Below are positions 9,829 to 17,638 of a DNA stretch of 64,000 bases, in pieces. The position numbers and the translations under genes are program-made. The stretch comes from Rhizobiales bacterium 62-47 (GTDB lineage Bacteria; Pseudomonadota; Alphaproteobacteria; Rhizobiales; Xanthobacteraceae), in contig MKVX01000023.1 in the NCBI GenBank assembly GCA_001899255.1, positions 405,660 through 469,659 on the forward strand. The letters run 5' to 3'. Position 1 is the first letter of the stretch; every line of letters starts with the position of its first letter. The notes beneath the pieces were generated by a model. That model ran no database searches, was not told the DNA's origin, and saw only the letters and a program-made list of their open reading frames with translations.

Positions 9829-10547
9829 CAGCGTTGCTTTCAGTTCGTGATCTGAGCAAACACTTCCGCGGCCTGGCCGCCGTCAGTCGTGTCAACTTCG
9901 ACGTCAACAGCGGCGAGATATTTGCGATTATCGGTCCGAACGGTGCCGGCAAAACAACCTTATTCAATATGATTGCCGGTGCCATGCCTCCCAACGGCGG
10001 CACGATCACGTTTGCCGGTGAACAAATCGGTGGCCTCCGATCCGACGAGATCGCGCGCCGGGGTATCGGGAGAACCTTTCAGGTCGTCAAGCCATTTCCG
10101 GCGCTCACCGTGGAAGACAACGTCGTTATCGGCGCTTTGATGCGCACCAACTCGCTCAGCGACGCACGCACGACCGCGAGCGAAATCCTCACCAAACTCG
10201 ATCTGATCGCCAAACGCGACCAGATCGCTTCGAGTCTCACTTTGCCCGACCGCAAGCGTCTCGAGGTCGCGCGGGCATTGGCAACCAAGCCAAAACTGTT
10301 GTTGCTCGATGAAGTCATGGCCGGTCTTCGCCCGACGGAAACCGACAGGATCGTCGCGATCCTGCGCGATCTCAACAAAACTGGCTTGACGATCCTGCTC
10401 ATCGAGCACGTCATGCGCGCCGTCACCGCCTTGGCTTCACGCATACTGGTTCTACATCATGGCGCCGCGATTGCCCAGGGCACCCCCGAGCATGTGCTAC
10501 GCGATCCGGCCGTCATCGAATCCTATCTGGGCGCGGAGGCATTGTGA
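9825..10547 (+). CDS. livG: Branched-chain amino acid-type ABC ATPase LivG
   Basis: This 240-residue ATPase energises the transporter. Walker A is GPNGAGKTT and Walker B ends LLLLDEV. The signature region reads LTLPDRKRLEVARAL rather than canonical LSGGQ, a variant I associate with the LivG branch. The true start is the ATG at 9825 overlapping the livM stop; the frame is open far upstream inside livM but that part is not a real protein. The stop overlaps the GTG of livF. Confidence 0.95.
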   Translation: MTALLSVRDLSKHFRGLAAVSRVNFDVNSGEIFAIIGPNGAGKTTLFNMIAGAMPPNGGTITFAGEQIGGLRSDEIARRGIGRTFQVVKPFPALTVEDNVVIGALMRTNSLSDARTTASEILTKLDLIAKRDQIASSLTLPDRKRLEVARALATKPKLLLLDEVMAGLRPTETDRIVAILRDLNKTGLTILLIEHVMRAVTALASRILVLHHGAAIAQGTPEHVLRDPAVIESYLGAEAL

Positions 10548-11251
10548 TGCTCAGCGTCGAGAATCTCAGCGTGTTCCATGGCGATGCGCAAGCGCTGGAT
10601 GACGTGTCTCTGACGGTCAACAAAGGCGCCATCGTCGCGATTGTCGGCGCCAACGGCGCTGGCAAGACTTCGCTGATCCGCACGATTGCCGGCATGCATC
10701 GCCCGGCAACAGGCCGCATCATGTTTGGCGACGCCGATATCGCCGGCCTGCCCAGCCACCGGGTCTGCAATCTCGGCATCGGCCAGGTTGCTGAGGGACG
10801 CCAGATTTTTCCATCGTTGACCGTGTCGGAAAATCTCGACATGGGTGCGATGCTGCCGCGAGCCCGGGCAAAGCGAGAGCACAATCGGCAACGCGTCCTG
10901 ACGATGTTCCCGAAACTCGCGGAGCGCATTGCTCAGGCCGCCGGCACTCTTTCCGGTGGCGAGCAGCAGATGCTCGCCATTGCGCGCTGCCTGATGGGCG
11001 AGCCGAGCCTGATCATGTTCGACGAACCCTCGCTGGGGCTCGCTCCCACCATCGTGCACGACGTCCTCAAGACCATTCGCGATCTCAATATGGAGGGCAT
11101 TACCTGCGTGCTGGTCGAGCAGAACGTCGCTGTCTCGCTCAAGATCGCCAGTCACGCTTACGTTCTCGAAAACGGCCGTGTGACGCTTTCCGGCAGCGGC
11201 GCCGAACTGCTGTCCGATGAGCGCGTGCGGCAGGCCTATCTGGGAATCTAG
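10544..11251 (+). CDS. livF: Branched-chain amino acid-type ABC ATPase LivF
   Basis: This 235-residue second ATPase has Walker A GANGAGKTS, a canonical LSGGEQQ signature, Walker B ending LIMFDEPSLGL, and the switch histidine region CVLVEQN typical of LivF. The start is GTG at 10544 (GTGATG; the ATG at 10547 is equally possible) overlapping the livG stop. It is the last gene of the operon, and a LysR gene converges on it 40 bases later. Confidence 0.95.
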   Translation: MMLSVENLSVFHGDAQALDDVSLTVNKGAIVAIVGANGAGKTSLIRTIAGMHRPATGRIMFGDADIAGLPSHRVCNLGIGQVAEGRQIFPSLTVSENLDMGAMLPRARAKREHNRQRVLTMFPKLAERIAQAAGTLSGGEQQMLAIARCLMGEPSLIMFDEPSLGLAPTIVHDVLKTIRDLNMEGITCVLVEQNVAVSLKIASHAYVLENGRVTLSGSGAELLSDERVRQAYLGI

Positions 11252-11291
11252 ACCGCATTCAACATCGGCGATCGTATACGCTGCGGCGTCT

Positions 11292-12227
11292 TCACACCTT
11301 CGCGCCGCCTCCGGCAAACAGCTCGAAGGTCAGCGCCCTGATCCAGCGATGCGCGGGATCGCGATGAAACCGCTCATGCCAAAACTGAGCAATCTCGATT
11401 TTCGGCAGAGCCACCGGAGTCTTGAACACTGCGAGGTCGAGCGAACCGGCGATATTATGCGCAAGATTGGCTGGCAGCGTTGCTACGCCATCGCTCTGAG
11501 CGGCGACAATGGCAGCCGCGATAAAACTTGGCACTCGCAACAGGATGTTGGCCGGTTTGATCTCAGACGCGAGGACGCGCTGGGCAGCGCCGTGTGCCGC
11601 GTGCCCGGTCTCCGACGCCACCACGAGTATGTGCCGCAGTTCCTGAAAACTGGTCCGCGAAAGCGATTTCGATAGCTGCGGGTGGCGCTTTCGCATCACA
11701 CTGACGTAACCATCTGAAAACAAGCGCTGACGTCGCAAATGCCGCGCGGCCTGCGGGAAAGCTCCTAAAGCGAGATCCGCCTCGCCGGCCTCCAGTTTCA
11801 ACTCGAATTGACGGGAATCGAGCGGCACTGCCCGCACGCTGACTCCCGGGGCAAGCGCAGCCACCCGGGCTACCAAGGATGGCAGGAACCGCACCATTCC
11901 CACATCCGTCAGCAACAGACTGAACAGACGATCCGAGGTCTTGGGATCGAAGGCCAATGCATCCGCACGCAAGCCATCGGCGACGCTAAACAAGGTCCGC
12001 AGCGGCTCAATCATGTTTGCTGCGCGTGGCGTGAGTTGCATGACGTGGCCATTCCGAACCAGTAACGGATCGGAAAACTGCTCTCTCAGCCGCCGCAACG
12101 TCTTGCTAACGGCCGGTTGCGTTGTTTCCAGAAGCTGCGCTGCCTTGGTGATACTGGATTCCTGCAGCAATACCCGCAGGACACGCAACTCTTTCAGATC
12201 GAGCTCATCGTATATCGACTTTTCCAT
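11292..12227 (-). CDS. LysR-family transcriptional regulator
   Basis: This 311-residue regulator has an N-terminal winged helix-turn-helix (KELRVLRVLLQESSITKAA, then TTQPAVSKTLRRLRE) and a C-terminal effector-binding domain. It is divergent from the leaderless binding-protein-like gene. A TATTCC-N6-GGAATA inverted repeat lies just before its start, so it most likely controls itself and that neighbour. Its subfamily shape resembles regulators of aromatic catabolism, but the effector cannot be named. Confidence 0.92.
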   Translation of the reverse strand: MEKSIYDELDLKELRVLRVLLQESSITKAAQLLETTQPAVSKTLRRLREQFSDPLLVRNGHVMQLTPRAANMIEPLRTLFSVADGLRADALAFDPKTSDRLFSLLLTDVGMVRFLPSLVARVAALAPGVSVRAVPLDSRQFELKLEAGEADLALGAFPQAARHLRRQRLFSDGYVSVMRKRHPQLSKSLSRTSFQELRHILVVASETGHAAHGAAQRVLASEIKPANILLRVPSFIAAAIVAAQSDGVATLPANLAHNIAGSLDLAVFKTPVALPKIEIAQFWHERFHRDPAHRWIRALTFELFAGGGAKV

Positions 12228-12233
12228 ATTAGA

Positions 12234-12251
12234 TATTCCTTGCGCGGAATA
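12234..12251. promoter_or_regulatory. Candidate LysR operator (TATTCC-N6-GGAATA)
   Basis: An 18-base inverted repeat, TATTCC-ttgcgc-GGAATA, contains the T-N11-A core that LysR regulators recognise. It begins 7 bases before the LysR start and lies about 70 bases before the divergent gene at 12319. That position fits autorepression and activation of the divergent gene. Confidence 0.6.
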
Positions 12252-12318
12252 GTCATAGTGAGCCCGAAGCAGTACGCTCCGTCAATCGAAAAACAGAATC
12301 TCGACGGAGGAGGATGCT

Positions 12319-13194
12319 ATGGGAAAATTCGTTATCGAAGCGCACTTTCGGCTGCATGAGTGGGTCGCGGAGGAAAAGGGGTACTTCAAAGCCGAAGGCC
12401 TCGATTATGAATTTCGCGAATTGATCCGCTCGACCAGCGGCCAGCATCATAACAAAGTCAATGAAGGTGCGTTCCAGAGCATCGAGAAGGGGCGCGAGGC
12501 TGATGTCAGCTGCGCCTGTCATTGGACGGTGAATGTCGCCGCCTCGAAGGGGCATACCAAACTCTATGCCGACGTCTACTCGGTCGCACCATCCGGAATC
12601 TTCGTCGCAGCCGACTCGCCGATACGAACCCCCGCGGATCTCGCCGGCGTTCCGATCTCGGTCGGTTATCAATCAGGCAGCCATTACTCGACGATCCAGG
12701 CGCTTGAGCAGTACATGCCAGCGAGCGACATCAACCTGACGTTCGAAGACGGCATGCTGTTCCATCGCATGGAGCAATTGATCGAAGGCAAAAGCGCCGC
12801 CGGCGCCCTGTTCAACGGCCCGTACTATCTCGCCGAACAACTCGGCTTCCGCAAGGTGATCGACACCACGTTCATGATCGCGGCAATGATCAAGGGAACC
12901 CCAGATCCGGAAGACATTCGCCGCTACTTCCGCGCGCTGAAGAAAGCACAACGCGACATCGATCTGCGGCCAGAGCTCTATACGCACTATTACAAGAACG
13001 AATTCCCCGAGAAATTCCACGCCATGATGGACACGCGTCGGTGGGGTCCGGGCGAACGGATCGTCTTCGAGCCCTATTCGCGCGAAGTATTCGAAGAATC
13101 CTTCAAGTGGGTCGCCAAGCACGAGATCTTCGCGGACGGCCGGATGGGATCTGGCGATTACGATCTGGCCACCGTCTCTTTCGCAGCGGAGTAA
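12319..13194 (+). CDS. Leaderless type II binding-protein-fold protein (NMT1/decarboxylase-like)
   Basis: The 291-residue protein shows the periplasmic binding protein type II fold of the SsuA/NMT1/dihydroxyphthalate-decarboxylase group. Features are an N-terminal HEWVAEEKGYFKAEGLDYEF segment, a middle RTPADLAGVPISVGY stretch and a late DPEDIRRYF. It begins directly at the fold with no signal peptide, preceded by a very strong GGAGGAGG, so it should stay in the cytoplasm. A cytoplasmic member could be an enzyme (for example a decarboxylase, as in phthalate degradation) rather than a transporter part. There is no permease or ATPase next to it. It is divergent from a LysR gene. The function is unresolved. 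Confidence 0.75.
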   Translation: MGKFVIEAHFRLHEWVAEEKGYFKAEGLDYEFRELIRSTSGQHHNKVNEGAFQSIEKGREADVSCACHWTVNVAASKGHTKLYADVYSVAPSGIFVAADSPIRTPADLAGVPISVGYQSGSHYSTIQALEQYMPASDINLTFEDGMLFHRMEQLIEGKSAAGALFNGPYYLAEQLGFRKVIDTTFMIAAMIKGTPDPEDIRRYFRALKKAQRDIDLRPELYTHYYKNEFPEKFHAMMDTRRWGPGERIVFEPYSREVFEESFKWVAKHEIFADGRMGSGDYDLATVSFAAE

Positions 13195-13205
13195 CACCAA
13201 TCCAA

Positions 13206-13237
13206 TTGCGGCGATCGCATCACACCGATCGCCGCAA
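13206..13237. terminator. Perfect 12-bp hairpin after the binding-protein-like gene
   Basis: TTGCGGCGATCG at 13206-13217 pairs perfectly with CGATCGCCGCAA at 13226-13237 across an 8-nt loop. It is 12 bases after the stop codon at 13194. With the second hairpin at 13274 it forms a tandem terminator between convergent genes. Confidence 0.6.
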
Positions 13238-13273
13238 ACTCCGAGTGAATCTCTGAAAGATCAGCCTATCGAC

Positions 13274-13308
13274 AAAGGCGTGTGCAGCAATATCTGCACA
13301 CGCCTTTT
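13274..13308. terminator. Strong bidirectional rho-independent terminator
   Basis: A perfect 14-bp stem (AAAGGCGTGTGCAG / CTGCACACGCCTTT) closes a 6-nt loop and ends in TTTT on the plus strand; its A-rich other flank gives a short T-run on the minus strand. It sits between the convergent stops at 13194 and 13319 and can serve both. Confidence 0.88.
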
Positions 13309-13318
13309 GCTTGGGCCA

Positions 13319-14509
13319 TTACTTCCTGGTCTTCCCGAGATCCTTGACGGCATCGAAAGTCTGGAACTCGATGTTGTAAAGCTCGCCATCGACGCGTTCG
13401 ACCTTGCGAATATAAATATTCTGAACAATGTCGCGGGTCTCGGGATCGATTGAAATTGGGCCGCGCGGACTTTCCCACGCCATCCCCTTCATGGCGGCGA
13501 CCAGCGCGTCGCCATCCGTATTTCCGTTTGTCTTTTTCAGAGCTTCGTAGATCAAGTGAATGCCATCATAGCCACCGACCGCAACGAAGCCAGGCCGGGA
13601 GTTGAATGCCTTGCGATATGCCGCCACGAATTCCTTGTTGACTTTCGATGGATGCGCTGTCGAATACATATGCGCCGTCACCGTACCAAGCGCGGCATCG
13701 CCCATGGCATTGAGCAAGTCGTCATCCATCACGTCACCCGGCCCGATCACTTTGATGCCGCTCTTGTCGAGGCCGCGCTCCGTGAATTGCTTCATGAAGT
13801 TGCCGCCTTGGCCGCCGGGAACGAAGACGAACATCGCATCGGGCTTGGCATCGCGCATGCGTTGCAGGAACGGCGCGAAGTCGGGATTGTGCAACGGCAC
13901 TTTGACCTCGTCGACCACCTGACCACCGCCAGCAATGAAATGATCCTTGAAGAATTTCAACGCGTCGTTGCCCGGAGCATAGTCGGAAGTCAGCGTTGCG
14001 ACCTTCTTGATCCCTGCTTTCACGGCCCAGTCGCCAATGATCGTCGACGATTGCGCGAGTGTAAAGCTGGTCCGCACGATATAAGGGGAGCGCTCGGTGA
14101 TAATTGACGTGCCTGCCAGCATTACCACTTCGGGCACCTTGGCCTGAGTGGCCAACGGCGCAGTCGCAAGTGCGGTCGGCGTGATCCCAAATCCGGCCAG
14201 AATATTGACCTTGTCGTTGACGATCAATTCTTGGGCAATTCGCTTGGTATTTTCAGGATTAGCAGCATCATCCCGCAGGATGATCTCGACCTTCTTGCCG
14301 GCAACCGTATCGCCATGTTGCTGAACGTATAGCTTGATCGCGTTATCGAGTTGTTTTCCCGTCGATGCCTGGCCGCCCGTCATCGGGATGATCAGCCCGA
14401 CTTTGACGGTGCTGTCGGCCGCATTTGAGGAAATTGTCGTGGAAAGTAGTCCCGCAGCGAACGACATGGCTGCCGCGGCTCGAAGCAGACTCGTGCCTTG
14501 AACGAACAT
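13319..14509 (-). CDS. Orphan Liv-type ABC substrate-binding protein
   Basis: This 396-residue periplasmic binding protein of the leucine/amide family has a Sec-type signal (about 30 residues ending SSNA-AD) and then the typical VKVGLIIPMTGGQASTGKQ start of lobe one. GGGGAG precedes the ATG. It has no permease or ATPase neighbour on its strand. It lies 160 bases downstream of the cupin gene that ends the ligAB-hpaB operon, so it may deliver that pathway's substrate using permeases encoded elsewhere, for example livHMGF at 7964-11251. A terminator follows it. Confidence 0.9.
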   Translation of the reverse strand: MFVQGTSLLRAAAAMSFAAGLLSTTISSNAADSTVKVGLIIPMTGGQASTGKQLDNAIKLYVQQHGDTVAGKKVEIILRDDAANPENTKRIAQELIVNDKVNILAGFGITPTALATAPLATQAKVPEVVMLAGTSIITERSPYIVRTSFTLAQSSTIIGDWAVKAGIKKVATLTSDYAPGNDALKFFKDHFIAGGGQVVDEVKVPLHNPDFAPFLQRMRDAKPDAMFVFVPGGQGGNFMKQFTERGLDKSGIKVIGPGDVMDDDLLNAMGDAALGTVTAHMYSTAHPSKVNKEFVAAYRKAFNSRPGFVAVGGYDGIHLIYEALKKTNGNTDGDALVAAMKGMAWESPRGPISIDPETRDIVQNIYIRKVERVDGELYNIEFQTFDAVKDLGKTRK

Positions 14510-14669
14510 TGACGTCTCCCCTCCCTTGCTATTTCAGTGACCTTTTTGGTCATCTGCTCAGTACAAACTCGCTAGTGCGACGTCATTGCAGCCTCGCAAT
14601 CGAATTCGGCGCACCCGACGGCAGTTGCGCTGCATCGCGCGCAGGCGTCACCCATCGAAATGATTTTGG

Positions 14670-15005
14670 CTATGCAGCGTAGTCTGGACGCTTTGGCGTA
14701 AACACGTCCAGATTGAGCACCGGCTCGTCACCGATGACTTCCCCCCAATGTTCAACGTTGGATGGAATGACCATCAGTCCGCCAGGCCCCAAGTCCTGCG
14801 TCTCATTGCCGACGTGAAACCGGATCTTCCCCGCGATGATGTAGACGATCTGCTCGTAGGTATGGCTATGCGGCTTCGGCTCATGCCCCGGCATCAGCCG
14901 ATGAAGGGCGAGCGTCGCGGCGCTGCCCGAGAACGCCTTGCGGTCGACGCCCTCACGAACCGGCGTCCACGGAATCGCATCCCAATCGATCTTGTGCAGA
15001 TCCAT
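14670..15005 (-). CDS. Small cupin-domain protein
   Basis: This 111-residue single-domain cupin has motif 1 with the metal ligands H46, H48 and E51 (PHSHTYEQ) and motif 2 with H86 (PSNVEHWG). The ATG at 15005 has GGGAG 6 bases upstream; a TTG two codons earlier is less likely. It is the last gene of the ligA-ligB-hpaB operon. Small cupins in catabolic operons often act as metal-dependent isomerases, decarboxylases or sensors, and this one might process the ring-cleavage product. No specific reaction can be assigned. Confidence 0.88.
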   Translation of the reverse strand: MDLHKIDWDAIPWTPVREGVDRKAFSGSAATLALHRLMPGHEPKPHSHTYEQIVYIIAGKIRFHVGNETQDLGPGGLMVIPSNVEHWGEVIGDEPVLNLDVFTPKRPDYAA

Positions 15006-15064
15006 ACCCAACTCCCATTTGATATTTCATCAACGAACAGCGCCGAACGAGCCGTATTCTTCAC

Positions 15065-15940
15065 TCAATCAAAAATGAATTCCTTCAAACTCGGAACGCC
15101 CAGCCCCTCATAGGCCGTTGAATTCAGCTTGAGCGACATCGCCTTGGCGCAAGCCAGCAGAAGCTTAAGCTGCTCGGGCTCAACAGGTTCGTGGACGTAT
15201 TGCGTGGTACCGACGATCGCGATGGAGCCGACGAGTTCGCCATCGAAATTCATCACGGGCGCAGCCACCGCCGAAATCCCCAGCAACGTCTCGTCCATCG
15301 CGACTTCGTAAAACTCGCGCCGGATTTTCTCCAACCGATTGCGCAACGCTCCCGGTTCGACAACCGTCCGCGGCGTGTAGGACAAGAGCTTCCGCGCCAG
15401 CACGCGTTGCTGCACGGCAGCCGGCGCAAAGGCCAGTGTCACTCGTCCTTGCGCCGAGGCATGGGCCGGCAACCGATAGCCCAGCCGCACCGAAATCGTC
15501 ACCATGTTCGGGCTGTCGACGACGGCGTTGACGATGGCATCGCCGTTGGCGGGCATGCTCAGCACCACCGTTTGGTGGGTCAAATCACGCAGCCTGACCA
15601 TGTAGGGTTCAGCCAACCGGCGCAGATCAAATTGATCCGTCGCCGCCTGCCCGAGATGAACCAGCTTCGGTCCCAGACGGTAGCATTCGGTCTGGCTATC
15701 CTGATCGACAAAACCAAGGAATTTCAGCGTGGAGAGATGACGATGGATCTTGGCCTTGGTTTCCCCGAGTTGGTTCGCAAGCGCGGTCAGGCGCACCGGC
15801 TGCGCTGCCGCTGCCAGCGCTTCCAGAATCTCGGTCGCCGAGACGACCGACTGAATCAGCGGGCCGCCCTTCTCGGAGGATTCATCGCCGTCAATCAATT
15901 CGGCGGAGACGTCCTGCAGCGGATGTTTCGGCTTTTCCAT
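15065..15940 (-). CDS. IclR-family transcriptional regulator
   Basis: This 291-residue regulator has an N-terminal winged helix-turn-helix (SATEILEALAAAAQ, then LANQLGETKAKIHRHLSTL) and the C-terminal IclR ligand-sensing domain (GISAVAAPVMNFDGELVGSI). I prefer the ATG at 15940, 11 bases after the flavin reductase stop, over one at 15967 that would overlap it. IclR proteins such as PcaR and PcaU control protocatechuate genes. Here it lies inside the operon it probably regulates, and the ligA-hyuA divergent promoter with TACGAAAC repeats is the likely target. Confidence 0.9.
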   Translation of the reverse strand: MEKPKHPLQDVSAELIDGDESSEKGGPLIQSVVSATEILEALAAAAQPVRLTALANQLGETKAKIHRHLSTLKFLGFVDQDSQTECYRLGPKLVHLGQAATDQFDLRRLAEPYMVRLRDLTHQTVVLSMPANGDAIVNAVVDSPNMVTISVRLGYRLPAHASAQGRVTLAFAPAAVQQRVLARKLLSYTPRTVVEPGALRNRLEKIRREFYEVAMDETLLGISAVAAPVMNFDGELVGSIAIVGTTQYVHEPVEPEQLKLLLACAKAMSLKLNSTAYEGLGVPSLKEFIFD

Positions 15941-15951
15941 CGATTGACCTG

Positions 15952-16551
15952 TCAGCCAGCCGTCCATGGATCGAAGCCATTCAGCGGCGGCAGGATCCTC
16001 GGCTCATTGGTTGCGGTGTAGTCGGGGGACACGGCGTCCGGCGTCATCGTCCGGTACGATCCACGATAAAAAATCAATGGCTCTCCAGTGACCAGCCGTT
16101 CAAAGCGCAGAACCAGCCCGACAATGATGACGTGGTCACCGCCGTCGTGGAAAGCATGCGTAGTGCATTCGAAACTGGCAAGCGCGCCTTCAATCAACGG
16201 GCAGCCACAGTCCCGCCCAAGGATGAAGTCGACACCGCGCCATTTGTCATCGGACGGGGTCGCGAACGTGTTCGAGAGTTCGCCCTGATCCGCAGCCAGA
16301 ATGTTGACCGCGAACACGCCGGACCGTTCGAATGCCGACAGACTCGGCGAGCGGCGAGCAAGACTGAATTGGACCAGCGGCGGGTCGAGCGATACGGAAG
16401 TGAACGAATTCGCCGTCAGGCCGACCAGAGCTCCCTGCTCTCCGAGAGTCGAAATCACCGTCACGCCGGTCGGAAAACTCGAGAGCGCGTTGCGAAAGCC
16501 ACGCCGATCAAATGCCGCCAGATTCTGGTCGACCGACGGGTGACGGTTCAT
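15952..16551 (-). CDS. Flavin reductase, small component of a two-component monooxygenase (HpaC-like)
   Basis: This 199-residue flavin:NAD(P)H reductase supplies free reduced FAD to the HpaB-type oxygenase encoded upstream in the operon. Family marks are FPTGVTVIST near the N-terminus, LTANSFTSVSLDPPLV, and the GDH motif in HDGGDHVIIVG. The start at 16551 forms an ATGA overlap with the preceding gene; a start at 16590 would overlap it by 43 bases. The length is normal. Pairing with the hpaB gene two positions upstream is the best functional clue. Confidence 0.88.
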   Translation of the reverse strand: MNRHPSVDQNLAAFDRRGFRNALSSFPTGVTVISTLGEQGALVGLTANSFTSVSLDPPLVQFSLARRSPSLSAFERSGVFAVNILAADQGELSNTFATPSDDKWRGVDFILGRDCGCPLIEGALASFECTTHAFHDGGDHVIIVGLVLRFERLVTGEPLIFYRGSYRTMTPDAVSPDYTATNEPRILPPLNGFDPWTAG

Positions 16552-17615
16552 GATGACGGCAATGCCTCTGTCGGAACGAATGTCTTCCAATAGTCAGGAC
16601 GGCTGACCTGCTCCTGATAAGTTCCGAGACGATCGGCCGCTTGTCCAATCAGCGCTGTCGCGGTCAACCCCTTGCGATCGAGATATCCGGAAAACTCGTT
16701 TAACATGCTCGACACCACCGCGACGCCACCCGTAAAAACCGCTGAACTCACTTGAACCGCACTCGCGCCCGAAAGCAGGAAACGCGCGATGTCCAAGCCA
16801 GTACGCGCACCGTTGGTGCCGATCAATGGAAAATCTGGTCCGAGCCGGCGCCGGCATTGTACCAGCCACCGGCACGTCAGCGGCAACGCCCACGAACCGC
16901 CGAAGCCGGCATTGGTTCCGAGCATCGGCGAGAGGGTTTCAACATCCGGGACGAAGGCCATAAAGCGGCCCATGATGGTCACGGCATCGGCGCCGGCTTC
17001 CTTCGCCGCTTGCGCCAGACCCGCGACATCCTCGCTCTGGCCGGTCAACTTGACCCAGATCGGCAGGCGAACGGCGGCCCGGACACGCGCAACGATCTCA
17101 CGGACCCGCGTCGTATCGCGCTCGAGGACAATGGCTCCGCGCGCGGCTTCGTTGCCGTGCGGCGCGCCGATGTTCAGTTCGAGGATGCGCAAGCCCGCTT
17201 GCTCGACCGCCTGCGCCATTTCGACACATCGATCGAGGTCAGCCAGAATGAGACTGGCCGCGACATAGGCATCACGCCGCGCCGCTTCACGATCGAGCAC
17301 CCGCAACATGTCGAGCCACTCGTCAAACGGCTGCTGCGCCAATCCTGACCGGCATAGCAGACTCGCATCCGGCGGTGGCGCGTACGCCCACGGCAAACGT
17401 CGCCAGTTGCTGTCCAGCAACGCATAGTCCGTGCTGTCGAGTTGACGCTTGGCGGCCTGGCTTTCATTGGCGGACTTTGGGATGACGACGGCTGCTCCGG
17501 CCGCCAACGCAAGGCGAACGCCTTCGGCATACATCAAGTGCTCACCAGCGCCGCAGATCAGCGGCGACTTCAATCGAGTTGCGCCAATCGAGACGCTGGT
17601 GTCTTGAACTGTCAT
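16548..17615 (-). CDS. Dihydroorotate-dehydrogenase-like flavoprotein
   Basis: This 355-residue TIM-barrel protein resembles class 1 dihydroorotate dehydrogenases and the dihydropyrimidine dehydrogenase C-terminal barrel. It starts SIGATRLKSPLICGAG, has ILELNIGAPHG where the family has its substrate-binding Asn region, IWVKLTG with the FMN lysine, and a late GTNGARTG and GASAVQVSSAVF phosphate-binding end. Genome pyrimidine synthesis needs only one pyrD, and this copy lies in a catabolic operon between hpaB (23 bases away) and its reductase. A role in reducing or dehydrogenating a ring or a cleavage product is therefore more likely than pyrimidine synthesis. Confidence 0.8.
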   Translation of the reverse strand: MTVQDTSVSIGATRLKSPLICGAGEHLMYAEGVRLALAAGAAVVIPKSANESQAAKRQLDSTDYALLDSNWRRLPWAYAPPPDASLLCRSGLAQQPFDEWLDMLRVLDREAARRDAYVAASLILADLDRCVEMAQAVEQAGLRILELNIGAPHGNEAARGAIVLERDTTRVREIVARVRAAVRLPIWVKLTGQSEDVAGLAQAAKEAGADAVTIMGRFMAFVPDVETLSPMLGTNAGFGGSWALPLTCRWLVQCRRRLGPDFPLIGTNGARTGLDIARFLLSGASAVQVSSAVFTGGVAVVSSMLNEFSGYLDRKGLTATALIGQAADRLGTYQEQVSRPDYWKTFVPTEALPSS

Positions 17616-17638
17616 CGTCGCCTTTTGCCAGATATCGC

